64,000 bases of DNA from an uncultured Alistipes sp. (GTDB lineage Bacteria; Bacteroidota; Bacteroidia; Bacteroidales; Rikenellaceae): NCBI RefSeq assembly GCF_963931675.1, contig NZ_OZ007039.1, positions 2,021,806 through 2,085,805 of the forward strand, written 5' to 3'. This document shows, in pieces, positions 25,788-33,925 of the stretch. Within the stretch, counting starts at the first letter, position 1. Every line of letters begins with the position of its first letter. The position numbers and the translations under genes are program-made. The notes below the pieces were generated by a model. That model did no database searches and was not told the origin of the DNA. It was given only the letters and a program-made list of their open reading frames with translations.

Positions 25788-26156
25788 ATGATTGAACAGT
25801 TTCTGAAATTCTGTGCGGTCGGCGGTTCCGGGGTGTTCGTCGATTTCGGTATCACCTACGCCTGCAAGGAGTGGCTGCGGCTGAACAAATACGTGGCCAA
25901 CTCGCTGGGGTTCCTCTGCGCCGCGACCACGAACTATATCCTGAACCGCATCTGGACCTTTCACAACGAGAATCCCGACATTGCGGGGCAGTACCTGCGT
26001 TTCCTGGGCATTTCGCTCGTGGGGCTGGCCATCAACAACGCCACGATCTACGTGCTGCACGGCCGTTTCCGCCTGAACTTCTACCTGGCGAAGCTCTTCG
26101 CCATCGGCGTGGTTACGTTCTGGAACTTCTTCATGAACTACTTCTTTACATTCTGA
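25788..26156 (+). CDS. GtrA-family membrane protein
   Basis: 122 residues with four membrane spans. The opening FLKFCAVGGSGVFVDFGITY and the NYILNRIWTF motif are typical of GtrA proteins, proposed to flip polyprenyl-phosphate-linked sugars. It lies 2 bases after the GT39 gene and before a terminator, so the two form an operon. Together with the GT2 polyprenol-phosphate glycosyl transferase encoded nearby on the other strand, it could supply the donor for the GT39 enzyme. Confidence 0.9.
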   Translation: MIEQFLKFCAVGGSGVFVDFGITYACKEWLRLNKYVANSLGFLCAATTNYILNRIWTFHNENPDIAGQYLRFLGISLVGLAINNATIYVLHGRFRLNFYLAKLFAIGVVTFWNFFMNYFFTF

Positions 26157-26181
26157 CACCGCCTTGTCCTGTAAATAGAGA

Positions 26182-26212
26182 GACGCATCGGAAAGCCCGG
26201 TGCGTCTTTTTT
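26182..26212 (+). terminator. Intrinsic terminator after gtrA
   Basis: Stem gacgcatcgg / ccggtgcgtc (one wobble pair), 5-base loop and six T. Confidence 0.88.
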
Positions 26213-26239
26213 GGGAGTCTGTACAACTCCTCTCCGACC

Positions 26240-27469
26240 CTATTGAACGCCGATGAGTTGCCGCTTTTCGGAGAGTGTCGGCGGGGTGCGGATGAAGGCC
26301 GTCCAGCAGATCCGCAGCCAGAGATAGACCAGCAGCCAGAGGTTGATCTGCCAGTCGTAGAAGATCTGCATGATGCCCGGCGGGCAGAGCACGTCGACGG
26401 GCATGACGACGACGATGATGAACGTCGCCCAGTAGACGATGCGGTCGACGAGGTTCAGCGCATCGCCGCGCTTCATGCTCCAGTACCAGAACTGGTAGGC
26501 GATGAGCGTGATGACGTAGGTGTGTCCCTCGCTGGAGTTGCTGAAGAGGATGACGTAGCCCATCAGCACGGCGAGCGCGGCCAGGCGGAAGAAGGGTTGC
26601 TTCCATTTGCGGAAGTTGGCTGCGAGTCCGGCGGCGAGCAGGGCGAGGACGCCGATTTGCACCCACATCCGGACGGGCAGCAGCCCGAGAGGCCGCAGGT
26701 AGAAGAGATTCATCCAGGTGCGGGTATCCTTGTGTTCGGCAAGCGCCGTGATCCACTGCCCGTAGTAGTCGGGGAGTTCGGCGAAGGGCATGTTGACGGC
26801 CGGAGCGACGAGGAAGGCCGCTCCGATCAGCAGGGCATAGGCGGCGTTCCGCCAGAAGTGGGGGTAGCAGAGCAGCAGTCCCAGCTGGAAGATGCCGTAA
26901 ACCTTCGTGAATCCGGAGATCATCATCAGCAGCACGGCCCAGAATCCCTTGTCTCGTTCGAGGAGCGAGTAGGCGAAGAGGAACATGTATCCCACGGCGA
27001 CGTTGTACTGGAACGAGAGCTGCGTGCAGGCGAGGATCAGGAAGGTGTAGAGGAACGACTTGCACTTTTCCTCGCGGGTGAACCGTCCGGGGAGGGTGAA
27101 GATCGCCGCGAACCACATCGAGAAGTTGAAGAGGTTCCAGACGAAGGGCCCGAGCCACGCGGGCAGGTAGGCGAACGGTGTGAAGAGGATGTTGAACAGG
27201 GGCCCGTAGAGGAAGTAGTCCAGATGGGGTGCGGCCTGCGACCAGTTTTCGCCGTAGGGAGCGATGTGTTGCCAGAAGAGCTTCGTGGATTCGGCGAAGA
27301 TCATGAAGTTCCTGTGGCGTCCGCGGGCGACCTCCGAGAAGGTGAGGGCCAAGACGAGCAGCATCCCGAGGATATAGAGGTTCCGCGGGTTGAGGAAAAA
27401 TTCGGAGATGCGGTTCCAGAGGGTTCGGCCAGCCCCCCCCCGGCTTGTTCGGATCGTTGTGCTTGTCAT
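26240..27469 (-). CDS. GT87/DUF2029-like membrane glycosyltransferase
   Basis: 409 residues with about ten membrane spans, including SYxGENW- and PLFNILFTPFAYLP-like stretches found in DUF2029 (GT87) polyprenol-sugar-dependent transferases. It follows the GT2 gene by 15 bases in the same operon, so GT2 probably makes its polyprenol-linked donor. Codons 10-13 contain a run of nine G (27433-27441), near the start, which could slip and switch the gene off. The acceptor is unknown. Confidence 0.75.
   Translation of the reverse strand: MTSTTIRTSRGGAGRTLWNRISEFFLNPRNLYILGMLLVLALTFSEVARGRHRNFMIFAESTKLFWQHIAPYGENWSQAAPHLDYFLYGPLFNILFTPFAYLPAWLGPFVWNLFNFSMWFAAIFTLPGRFTREEKCKSFLYTFLILACTQLSFQYNVAVGYMFLFAYSLLERDKGFWAVLLMMISGFTKVYGIFQLGLLLCYPHFWRNAAYALLIGAAFLVAPAVNMPFAELPDYYGQWITALAEHKDTRTWMNLFYLRPLGLLPVRMWVQIGVLALLAAGLAANFRKWKQPFFRLAALAVLMGYVILFSNSSEGHTYVITLIAYQFWYWSMKRGDALNLVDRIVYWATFIIVVVMPVDVLCPPGIMQIFYDWQINLWLLVYLWLRICWTAFIRTPPTLSEKRQLIGVQ
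27433..27441. repeat. Nine-base C/G homopolymer in the GT87-like gene
   Basis: C9 on the plus strand (G9 in the coding sense) at codons 10-13. It is in frame in this sequence. Confidence 0.8.
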
Positions 27470-27484
27470 GGCTGGCGGCGGGGG

Positions 27485-28207
27485 TTACCGGCGTTTGCGG
27501 ATTGTGCGGAACGGGAGCCCGAGCACCCCGAAGAAGGCCTCGCGGAAGATGCCTCCGGACATCTTCGAGACGCCTTCGCAGCGCTCGACGAAGATGATCG
27601 AGACCTCGTGGAGCTTGAGCCCGAGTTTCCAGGCGGTGTATTTCATTTCGATCTGGAATCCGTAACCCTTCATGCGGATGGCGTCGAGGTCGATGGTCTC
27701 CAGAGCGCGGCGGGAGTAGCAGACGAATCCGGCCGTGGCGTCGCGCAGCGGCATCCGGGTGACGGTGCGCACGTATACCGACGCGAAATAGGACATCAGC
27801 AGGCGCGACATGGGCCAGTTGACGACGTTTACGCCCTTGACGTATCGAGATCCGACGACCACGTCGCAGTCGCCCTCGACGGCGGCCTGGTAGAGATGGA
27901 CCAGGTCGTCGGGATTGTGCGAGAAGTCGCAGTCCATTTCGCAGATGTAGTCGAACCCGTTTTCGAGGCCCCATCGGAATCCGGTGAGGTAGGCGGTGCC
28001 GAGTCCCTGTTTTCCGGCCCGTTCGAGCAGGTGGAGCGTTCCGGGGAACTCCTTCTGGCGCTCCTTGACGATGGCGGCCGTACCGTCGGGCGAGCCGTCG
28101 TCGATGACGAGCATTTCGAACGGTTCGGGCAGGGAGAAGACCTTGGAGATCATCTTCGAGATATTCTCCTTTTCGTTGTAGGTCGGGATGATAACGAGTT
28201 TGCGCAT
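27485..28207 (-). CDS. GT2 polyprenol-phosphate mannosyl/glycosyl transferase
   Basis: 240 residues from the ATG at 28207. The GT-A core shows IIPTYNEKENI, the metal-binding DDGSPDGT region, EMDCDFSHNPDD with the DxD motif, and GSRYVKG; this arrangement matches DPM1-like polyprenol monophosphomannose synthases without a C-terminal membrane domain. It makes a polyprenyl-phosphate sugar from a nucleotide sugar. It is first in an operon with the GT87-like gene and lies close to GT39 and GtrA. The exact sugar is not evident. Confidence 0.9.
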   Translation of the reverse strand: MRKLVIIPTYNEKENISKMISKVFSLPEPFEMLVIDDGSPDGTAAIVKERQKEFPGTLHLLERAGKQGLGTAYLTGFRWGLENGFDYICEMDCDFSHNPDDLVHLYQAAVEGDCDVVVGSRYVKGVNVVNWPMSRLLMSYFASVYVRTVTRMPLRDATAGFVCYSRRALETIDLDAIRMKGYGFQIEMKYTAWKLGLKLHEVSIIFVERCEGVSKMSGGIFREAFFGVLGLPFRTIRKRR

Positions 28208-28237
28208 GACGAGTCGGCCGTAAAGGTTTTGGAGGGA

Positions 28238-28245
28238 CAAATATA
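28238..28245 (-). promoter_or_regulatory. -7 element of the GT2-GT87 operon
   Basis: Minus-strand TATATTTG, 30 bases before the ATG at 28207. Confidence 0.55.
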
Positions 28246-28278
28246 CGATTATTTTCCGAAATCCGCTTTTTGCCGCTT

Positions 28279-28974
28279 CTATTTTGTGTTTCGGCGCAGC
28301 GAGCGGGCGAAATCCTTGTCGGCCGTGGAGACGCGGAGGGATTCCGTGATTTTCTGAATGGACTTGTTGAAGGTCCAGTCGTCGAGCGGGCAGGCCTCCG
28401 CGAGCCAGCGGCGCATCCGCTCGGGGAACTTCACGAAGCAGACCGAGACGGCCCATGCGACCCCCATGCGGGCGTAGTAGGCCTCGTGCCGGAACGCCTC
28501 GAAGCGGCGGAGCAGGGCTTCGAGATGCTCTTCGTCAATGAAATTCGCGGTGGCCATGACCACGGCGAAGCGGATGTCGTATTCGGCTTCGGAGCGGAAG
28601 TAGGGCTGGATGAAGTGCCACATGGCTTCGCGTTCCGCCGGGCGGAGCCGCCAGCAGAAGCAGTCGCAGAGGGCCCAGTTGTCGATCCGGGGGACGAACC
28701 GCGCGACGAGGGCGAGTTTTTCGTCGATCGGACAGCGGACCGCGCCGATGACCATCCCCTGCAGCATCCGCTCCTCGAACCAGCGGCAATCGTCGCGTGC
28801 CACGAACTCCCGCCAGTTGCCGTCGCGGGCGATCTGCCGGGCCAGCTCCCGCAGCTGCGGGATGCGGATGCCGAGCATCTCCCCGGCACCGGGGATGATC
28901 CGGGCATTGAAATCGCGGTAGGCCGGGTCGGCCATTTCGCGGAGGGTTTCGGGGAGTTTTTCGAGAAAGTCCAT
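28279..28974 (-). CDS. AlkD-like DNA alkylation repair protein
   Basis: 231 residues built of alpha-helical HEAT-like repeats. The opening EKLPETLREMADPAYRDFNARIIPG and the IDNWALCDCFC and YARMGVAWAVSVCF segments are typical of AlkC/AlkD-type 3-methyl- and 7-methylguanine glycosylases. Catalytic residues (Trp and Asp around IDNW) appear kept. It stands alone on the minus strand, with a short upstream region holding two copies of tttttcgtgcg. Function in base excision of alkylated purines is inferred from the family; some members are structural only. Confidence 0.82.
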   Translation of the reverse strand: MDFLEKLPETLREMADPAYRDFNARIIPGAGEMLGIRIPQLRELARQIARDGNWREFVARDDCRWFEERMLQGMVIGAVRCPIDEKLALVARFVPRIDNWALCDCFCWRLRPAEREAMWHFIQPYFRSEAEYDIRFAVVMATANFIDEEHLEALLRRFEAFRHEAYYARMGVAWAVSVCFVKFPERMRRWLAEACPLDDWTFNKSIQKITESLRVSTADKDFARSLRRNTK

Positions 28975-29082
28975 ATTTTTCGTGCGTTTTTCGTGCGTTT
29001 TCCGGGAACTTTTCGGCTTTTTTCGGGCCCTTTCGAAAAAATACGTTGGTTACCGCCTTTTGGTTTCAGGGAAACCGTTCGT

Positions 29083-31137
29083 TTACCGTTTTCCGAACTT
29101 CGGCGTAATCCCGATAAACACGGCGGCATTCAACCGCGGCATGGGGCGTCCGAGCACCGACTGATACTCCTCGTTGAAGAGGTTGTAGATGCAGCCCTTG
29201 ACCGAGAGCCCGAGACACCGGAATTCGAGCCTTTTCTCCAGGGCGATGTCGTTCATCAGGTAGGGGGCGACGCTTCCCAGCACGCCGAGGTTGTTGTCCG
29301 ACATGGTGTACCGTCGGCTGTACCACTGCCATTTGTAACTCAGCTCCCACCGCCGCCAGGTTACGCGGGCGGTGCAGGCCGCGGACCAGATCGGAATGTA
29401 GACCAGCTGCCTGCCGACCGACTCGTCGGCCGCGGAGAACTTGTCGCCGCGGTTGATCGAGCGGGTCCAGGCGAGGTTCCCGTTGAAGGCCAGGCACCAG
29501 CCCCCGGAGGTGAGGGTTTCGGCGGCGACTTTTCCTTCGACCCCGTAGCTGTGTACGCGGCGGATGTTGATCGGGGTGTAGACGCCCTGCTTGGCGGTTG
29601 CGATCCAGAGGATCCAGTCGTCGATGCGCGAGTCGAAGGCCGTGGCCGAGAGACGCAGCGAACTGCGGCTGCTTTTGAGCGACGACTCGACGCCGGCATC
29701 CCAGGTCCAGCCGCGTTCGGGGTCGAGATCGGGGTTCCCGCCCGGCTGGAAGTAGAGGTCGTTGAGCGTCGGGTAGCGGTAGTTGCGGGCTCCGGAGGCC
29801 TTCACCACGATGTTCCCCTTCCTGGAGAGCAGCCAGTCGACGAACAGCGCCGGAATGAGGGGCGTGGTGCGGTTGCCGTAGAGCTCCCAGCGGAAGTCGG
29901 CGGCGATTCCCAGCCGCGGTGTGGGGCGCCACTTGGCCGAAGCGAAGGCCGAGAGTTCGAACCGCTCCTGACGGTAGAGCGTATCGGCGCGGCGCCCCGA
30001 GGTGGCGTCGATGAGCGAGAGGTCGCCGCTGTGGACGCGGTGCTGGTGGGCCGAGAGGTTGGCCGAGAACATCCACTTCTCGTTCGGGGCGTATTCGGCC
30101 TCGGCGCGGGCGAAAAAGGTGTGGATGCGGCTCCGGGCGTCGGTCACGGGGGTGAAGTTCCCCTGCCCGTCGGGATCGGACTCCATCAGGTAGCGCAGGT
30201 CGTCGTAAGTATACCCGGTCCGCACGCCGGTCTTGACCTCTCCGAAGAGCCGGTCCCAGGCGGCGACGGCCCGCAGCGTGCGTTCGGTCTGCGAGTTGCG
30301 CTTCTCGTGCGTGGAGTTGCGGTCCGAGGAGAGCAGGGCCAGCCCGCGGTCGGTGTCGAGATACCAGGCCGCGAACGACAGCCGGTCGCCCTGCCGCGAG
30401 GTGTAGTAGAGCTCCTGCAGGAGGTGCAGGTCGCGGAATGCGCCGTTTCGGTTGCGCTGCAGGGGGTAGTAGTCGTCGACGATCTGCCCGTTGGCGTCGG
30501 TGACGAACTGCTTCGAATCGTAGTTGCGGTATCGGAAATCGTTCTCCGAGGTGCTGACCAGCACGCGGGTCGAGGAGCTCCAGCGCTTGCCGCGGTAGCT
30601 CAGGCGGAGGAACTCGTCGAAGGTGGTGAACGACCCGATTCCCTGCACGTACCGCATCGAGAATCCGGGGGTTTCGGGCTCCTTGGTTCCCAGGGTGACG
30701 GCGCCGCCCAGTCCGCCTCCGGTGATTCCCACGGAGCTGGCGCCGTGGTAGATCGCGGCGTCGTCGACGAAGTAGGAGGGGATGAGCGAGAAGTCGACCT
30801 GCCCGAGCATCGGGGAGTTCATCTTCATGCCGTTCCAGGTGACCTGCGTGTGGGAGGGTGCCGTGCCGCGGAACGAGGCGGTGGCGAGTGTTGCGCGGCC
30901 GTAGGACTTGATGAAGATGGTCGATCCGGCGCTCAGGGCGTCGGCCAGCGACGAGGAGATGTTTTCGCGCAGGATGGCGCTGTCGAGCACGGTGCGCTGC
31001 ACGCCGATCTCCTTCATCGGGCGCACGCCGGCGATCTCGACCTGTTCGATGTCGATGGTGCGGGCCGTGGAGTCGCGCTGTGCGAGGGCGGGCCCGGCAC
31101 AGAGGAGCGTGAGGAGTATGGCGGCGGAGCGCAGCAC
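29083..31137 (-). CDS. btuB: TonB-dependent cobalamin receptor, BtuB-like
   Basis: 684 residues beginning at a GTG (31137), 6 bases after the stop of the preceding lipoprotein gene in the same frame. It has a signal peptide (about 1-19, ending ALAQ), a TonB plug (about 40-165; SSLADALSAGSTIFIKSYG, TVTLG-type end) and a beta-barrel with the late LNDLYFQPGGNPDLDPE motif. There is no SusC-type N-terminal domain. It is third in an operon headed by a cobalamin riboswitch and a BtuG-like protein, so cobalamin or cobinamide uptake is well supported by context. Confidence 0.87.
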   Translation of the reverse strand: MLRSAAILLTLLCAGPALAQRDSTARTIDIEQVEIAGVRPMKEIGVQRTVLDSAILRENISSSLADALSAGSTIFIKSYGRATLATASFRGTAPSHTQVTWNGMKMNSPMLGQVDFSLIPSYFVDDAAIYHGASSVGITGGGLGGAVTLGTKEPETPGFSMRYVQGIGSFTTFDEFLRLSYRGKRWSSSTRVLVSTSENDFRYRNYDSKQFVTDANGQIVDDYYPLQRNRNGAFRDLHLLQELYYTSRQGDRLSFAAWYLDTDRGLALLSSDRNSTHEKRNSQTERTLRAVAAWDRLFGEVKTGVRTGYTYDDLRYLMESDPDGQGNFTPVTDARSRIHTFFARAEAEYAPNEKWMFSANLSAHQHRVHSGDLSLIDATSGRRADTLYRQERFELSAFASAKWRPTPRLGIAADFRWELYGNRTTPLIPALFVDWLLSRKGNIVVKASGARNYRYPTLNDLYFQPGGNPDLDPERGWTWDAGVESSLKSSRSSLRLSATAFDSRIDDWILWIATAKQGVYTPINIRRVHSYGVEGKVAAETLTSGGWCLAFNGNLAWTRSINRGDKFSAADESVGRQLVYIPIWSAACTARVTWRRWELSYKWQWYSRRYTMSDNNLGVLGSVAPYLMNDIALEKRLEFRCLGLSVKGCIYNLFNEEYQSVLGRPMPRLNAAVFIGITPKFGKR

Positions 31138-31143
31138 GTCGGG

Positions 31144-32055
31144 CTATTCGGCTTGGGTGACGGTGCGGTAGCAGCCGACGGCGCACACCTCGGTGGAGAT
31201 TTCGCCCACGTTGTTTCCGGCCTTGCAGTTCACGCCGGTCTGGATCTTCACGAAGTCGATCTGGCGGAGGTTGGCGGGGTTTCCGTCGGCATCCACGGCA
31301 TTCGAGATCTTGAATCGGTTTTTCGTTCCCGCACCGTCGATCGTCGAGGCGTTGTCGACATATCCCCAGGCGAAGGAGGTCATGTCGTAGATGCCCGTCT
31401 CCTGATCGAACAGGACGTTGTCCGGGAGCCGTGTTCCGGTGTAGGAGAGCGGCTGCACCCAGGCCGGGACATAGCTCTGCGTGTGGAGGGAGACGCGGTC
31501 GATTGTGTCCTTTCCGCCGTCGTTGTCGGTCCAGATGACGGTGCCGTCCGGCTGTTCGGCGTAGGTCGCCCCGTATCCGAAGACGGCGTTGGCGTACTCG
31601 CTGCCTTTGAGTTCGTACCAGGTTTCGCCGAGGTGCGATCCGTCGCCGTCGGCATCCTGCGCCACCCAGACGATTCCCGGTTCGGAGGAGCCGTTGAAGG
31701 AGTTTCCGGTGACGTAGAGGTCGTAGTCGCCCGTATTGGGGACGGGGGTGTCGAATCCGAGGACGATGTACCCGCCCCAGCCTCCGAGGGAGACGTACCC
31801 GTAGGAGGCGATTTCGGCTCCGGCGTCGGGCTCTCCGCCCATTTTGAGCCGGGCCTGTGCATAGGCGACGGCCTCCGCGGAGGTGGTGATCGGTGTGTCG
31901 GCGGGGAATCCGGCCTGGGGGTTGTTGATGAACTGCCCGGGGGCGGGGGTGTATTCGAGGACGCGTGAGGCGGCCTCCTCGATGCGCGAGGTGGTGATCG
32001 TCTCGCTCGAATTGCAGGCCGTAGCCAGGAGCAGAATCAGGGCGTATTTTTTCAT
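31144..32055 (-). CDS. Surface lipoprotein of the cobalamin operon, function unknown
   Basis: 303 residues with lipobox LLATAC (Cys14). The rest is beta-rich, with YGYVSLGGWGGYIVLGFD, NTGDYDLYVTGNSF, WVAQDADGDG and a C-terminal VDADGNP stretch. No domain that I can name with confidence is evident; similar cell surface proteins occur in Bacteroides btu loci. It lies between btuG (12-base gap) and btuB (6-base gap), so it is probably an accessory cobalamin-binding or transfer lipoprotein. Whether it is related to BtuH is not decidable here. Confidence 0.7.
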   Translation of the reverse strand: MKKYALILLLATACNSSETITTSRIEEAASRVLEYTPAPGQFINNPQAGFPADTPITTSAEAVAYAQARLKMGGEPDAGAEIASYGYVSLGGWGGYIVLGFDTPVPNTGDYDLYVTGNSFNGSSEPGIVWVAQDADGDGSHLGETWYELKGSEYANAVFGYGATYAEQPDGTVIWTDNDGGKDTIDRVSLHTQSYVPAWVQPLSYTGTRLPDNVLFDQETGIYDMTSFAWGYVDNASTIDGAGTKNRFKISNAVDADGNPANLRQIDFVKIQTGVNCKAGNNVGEISTEVCAVGCYRTVTQAE

Positions 32056-32067
32056 GGAGTCTGTTGT

Positions 32068-33105
32068 TTATTGTCGTTTGAAACAGAAGGAGCCGGGGAT
32101 GATCCCCACACGGAGCGTATCGACGGCCTGGCCGTCGGGCGAGAACCGGTAGACGGCGGCGTGCTGGACGTAGTCGATGGCGTCGGCGACATAGAGTTCC
32201 GCCGTGTCGGGGTCGACCCCCAGGCCGTAGTAGAGGGTTCCGGCGTAGGGGAGGAAGGGCGTTGCGGGAAGCGACTCCGCATCGGCCTCGATGCGCCAGA
32301 CGTCACGGGCGATGAAGTAGATGCGGTTGTTGCGCGCATCGAGCGTAAGTTTCGACGGGGGCGTATCGGCCGGGAGCTCGAACCACCGTTCGATTTCGAG
32401 TGTTGCGGGGTCGATGCGCCACAGCGCCGGGGCTTCGCCGTCGCGGCCGTCGGTGGCGGTCCAGAGTTTTCCGTTGCCGTCGAGCAGCAGCGAGTTGGGC
32501 TGCCAGCCCACGGTGAGCGAATCGACCAGGCGTTCGGTTTGGGTATCGACGACGAGGATCTTGTTGTCGTAGGACCAGCAGTTGACGAAGAGGCGGTTTC
32601 CGACCTGCACCATCTGCTCGGTGGAGCGGTGTCCGTTCATGTCGATGCGCGTGCGGATTCGGTTGGTGCGGGTGTCGACGACGGAGATGCGCGGGTCGTA
32701 GAGGTCGGTGACGTAGGCGGTCTGCCCGTCGACGAAGTGGATGTAGCGGGGGGATACGACCTCCTCGATGAGCCCGGTAATGCGGAACGTGGAGGGGTCG
32801 ATGACGTAGATCACGCCCGAATTGTTGACCACGACGTATCCCTTCCCGTCGTGGAGGGTCATCGACTGGGCGACGTCCCCGAGTTTCATGCCGTTTGCGC
32901 GGAGGAAAATGTCGTTTTCGACCTTGCGGGTTTCGGGGTCGTAGTAGGAGAGCGAGGCGTTGTCCCACATGAAATTCCCCTCGCAGGTGATGAAGATGCC
33001 GCGTCCGGAGCGGCTGAAAGCCTCTTCGGACTGGGGTCCGTACTCCATGCAGGCCCCGGCGAGGAGCGCGAGGCTCCAGAGTATGTATCGCATCGAGCGT
33101 TTCAT
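32068..33105 (-). CDS. btuG: BtuG-like surface cobalamin-binding beta-propeller lipoprotein
   Basis: 345 residues with a lipobox near Cys19 (LLAGAC). The mature part is made of repeated YncE-like blades (MTLHDGKGYVVVNNSGVIYVIDPSTF, GQTAYVTDLYDPRISVVD, NRLFVNCWSYDNKILVVDTQT), about seven, as in Bacteroides BtuG (DUF5074). BtuG proteins bind cobalamin at the surface with very high affinity and hand it to BtuB. It is first in the operon behind the cobalamin riboswitch, which supports the call. Confidence 0.85.
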   Translation of the reverse strand: MKRSMRYILWSLALLAGACMEYGPQSEEAFSRSGRGIFITCEGNFMWDNASLSYYDPETRKVENDIFLRANGMKLGDVAQSMTLHDGKGYVVVNNSGVIYVIDPSTFRITGLIEEVVSPRYIHFVDGQTAYVTDLYDPRISVVDTRTNRIRTRIDMNGHRSTEQMVQVGNRLFVNCWSYDNKILVVDTQTERLVDSLTVGWQPNSLLLDGNGKLWTATDGRDGEAPALWRIDPATLEIERWFELPADTPPSKLTLDARNNRIYFIARDVWRIEADAESLPATPFLPYAGTLYYGLGVDPDTAELYVADAIDYVQHAAVYRFSPDGQAVDTLRVGIIPGSFCFKRQ

Positions 33106-33223
33106 CGGGTCATGAACCGTTTTTGGGTCACAGCCCGGATTCCGTGCGGGAGAGCAGCATGTCGAGAGGCGTTCGGACTCGCTTCGGACCCCATTCTCCG
33201 CAGGGTTTTCGGGCAGACAGGCG

Positions 33224-33398
33224 ACGGCAGGTCTTCTGACTCGTTACCGTTCCGGCGCCTTCCCGTCCCGTGGCGGGGGACAGTGGCCAAGAGTGCCGGA
33301 ACGCGGCATGTAACTCACAGCAGCGGGAACTGTTGCCGATTCTCACGGCATTCCCTTTTAATCCGGGGCATCCGTCCGGATGCCGTTCGGAACCGTTG
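33224..33398 (-). promoter_or_regulatory. Cobalamin riboswitch of the btu operon
   Basis: Minus-strand blocks in order: TAAAAGGGAA near 33360-33351, GCCACTGTCCC at 33287-33277, GGGAAGGCGCC and CAGAAGACCTGCC near 33239-33227. It lies about 120 bases before btuG. It closely resembles the aptamer upstream of nrdDG. B12 binding is expected to lower expression. Confidence 0.88.
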
Positions 33399-33403
33399 CG
33401 CGA

Positions 33404-33411
33404 CAAAAGTA
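33404..33411 (-). promoter_or_regulatory. -7 element of the btu operon
   Basis: Minus-strand TACTTTTG just ahead of the riboswitch; the -33 region is weak. Confidence 0.5.
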
Positions 33412-33454
33412 CGCTTTTTTCCGCGGAACACCATAAGGTTTCGAGCAAAAAGGT

Positions 33455-33462
33455 TATCTTTG
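33455..33462 (+). promoter_or_regulatory. -7 element of the GNAT-AsmA-LysO operon
   Basis: TATCTTTG, 16 bases before the ATG at 33479; divergent from the btu promoter. Confidence 0.5.
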
Positions 33463-33478
33463 TAAAAAAAATAGCCGG

Positions 33479-33925
33479 ATGATGCCACTTTCCGTATATC
33501 GGGTGACGGAGTATTCCGAGGCGTTGCTGCGTTCGTTGGGGACGTTGCTGCTGCCGCAGTTGTCGCCGCGGCTGGGGACTTTTGCGGAGGCGCGGCTGCG
33601 GGCGATGCTCGCGCACCCCGCGACGGCGCTGTTCGTTGCCGAGGCGGAGGGACGGATCGTGGGAATGCTGACGCTGGCGTGGTACGACGCGCCGTCGGGC
33701 CGCAAGGCGTGGATCGAGGATGTGGTGGTCGATGCGGCAGTGCGGGGTCTCGGTCTCGGGGAGGCTTTGGTGCGTGCGGCGCAGCGTGCGGCGGCGGCCG
33801 AGGGCGTGGAGCGGGTGCAGCTCACCTCGAACCTTTCGCGCAGGGCGGCCCGGGCCCTCTACCGGAAATGTGGATTCAACGAAGCGGAAACCACGGTTTT
33901 CGTTTATAAAACGGATACGGAATGA
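33479..33925 (+). CDS. GNAT-family N-acetyltransferase
   Basis: 148 residues with the acetyl-CoA-binding motif VRGLGLGEALV (around 88-98) after the IEDVVVD strand, and the family's late RRAARALYRKCGF segment. It transfers an acetyl group from acetyl-CoA to an amine; the substrate is unknown. The AsmA gene start overlaps its stop (ATGA), so the two are coupled. Start at 33479 gives MM; the second Met is equally possible. Confidence 0.88.
   Translation: MMPLSVYRVTEYSEALLRSLGTLLLPQLSPRLGTFAEARLRAMLAHPATALFVAEAEGRIVGMLTLAWYDAPSGRKAWIEDVVVDAAVRGLGLGEALVRAAQRAAAAEGVERVQLTSNLSRRAARALYRKCGFNEAETTVFVYKTDTE

Noticed and set aside
25871..28357. An 828-codon plus-strand frame across gtrA, the terminator and the glycosyltransferases
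   Set aside because: It runs through a strong terminator and opposite two real genes; the product has low complexity (Glu, Asp, Gly, Val).
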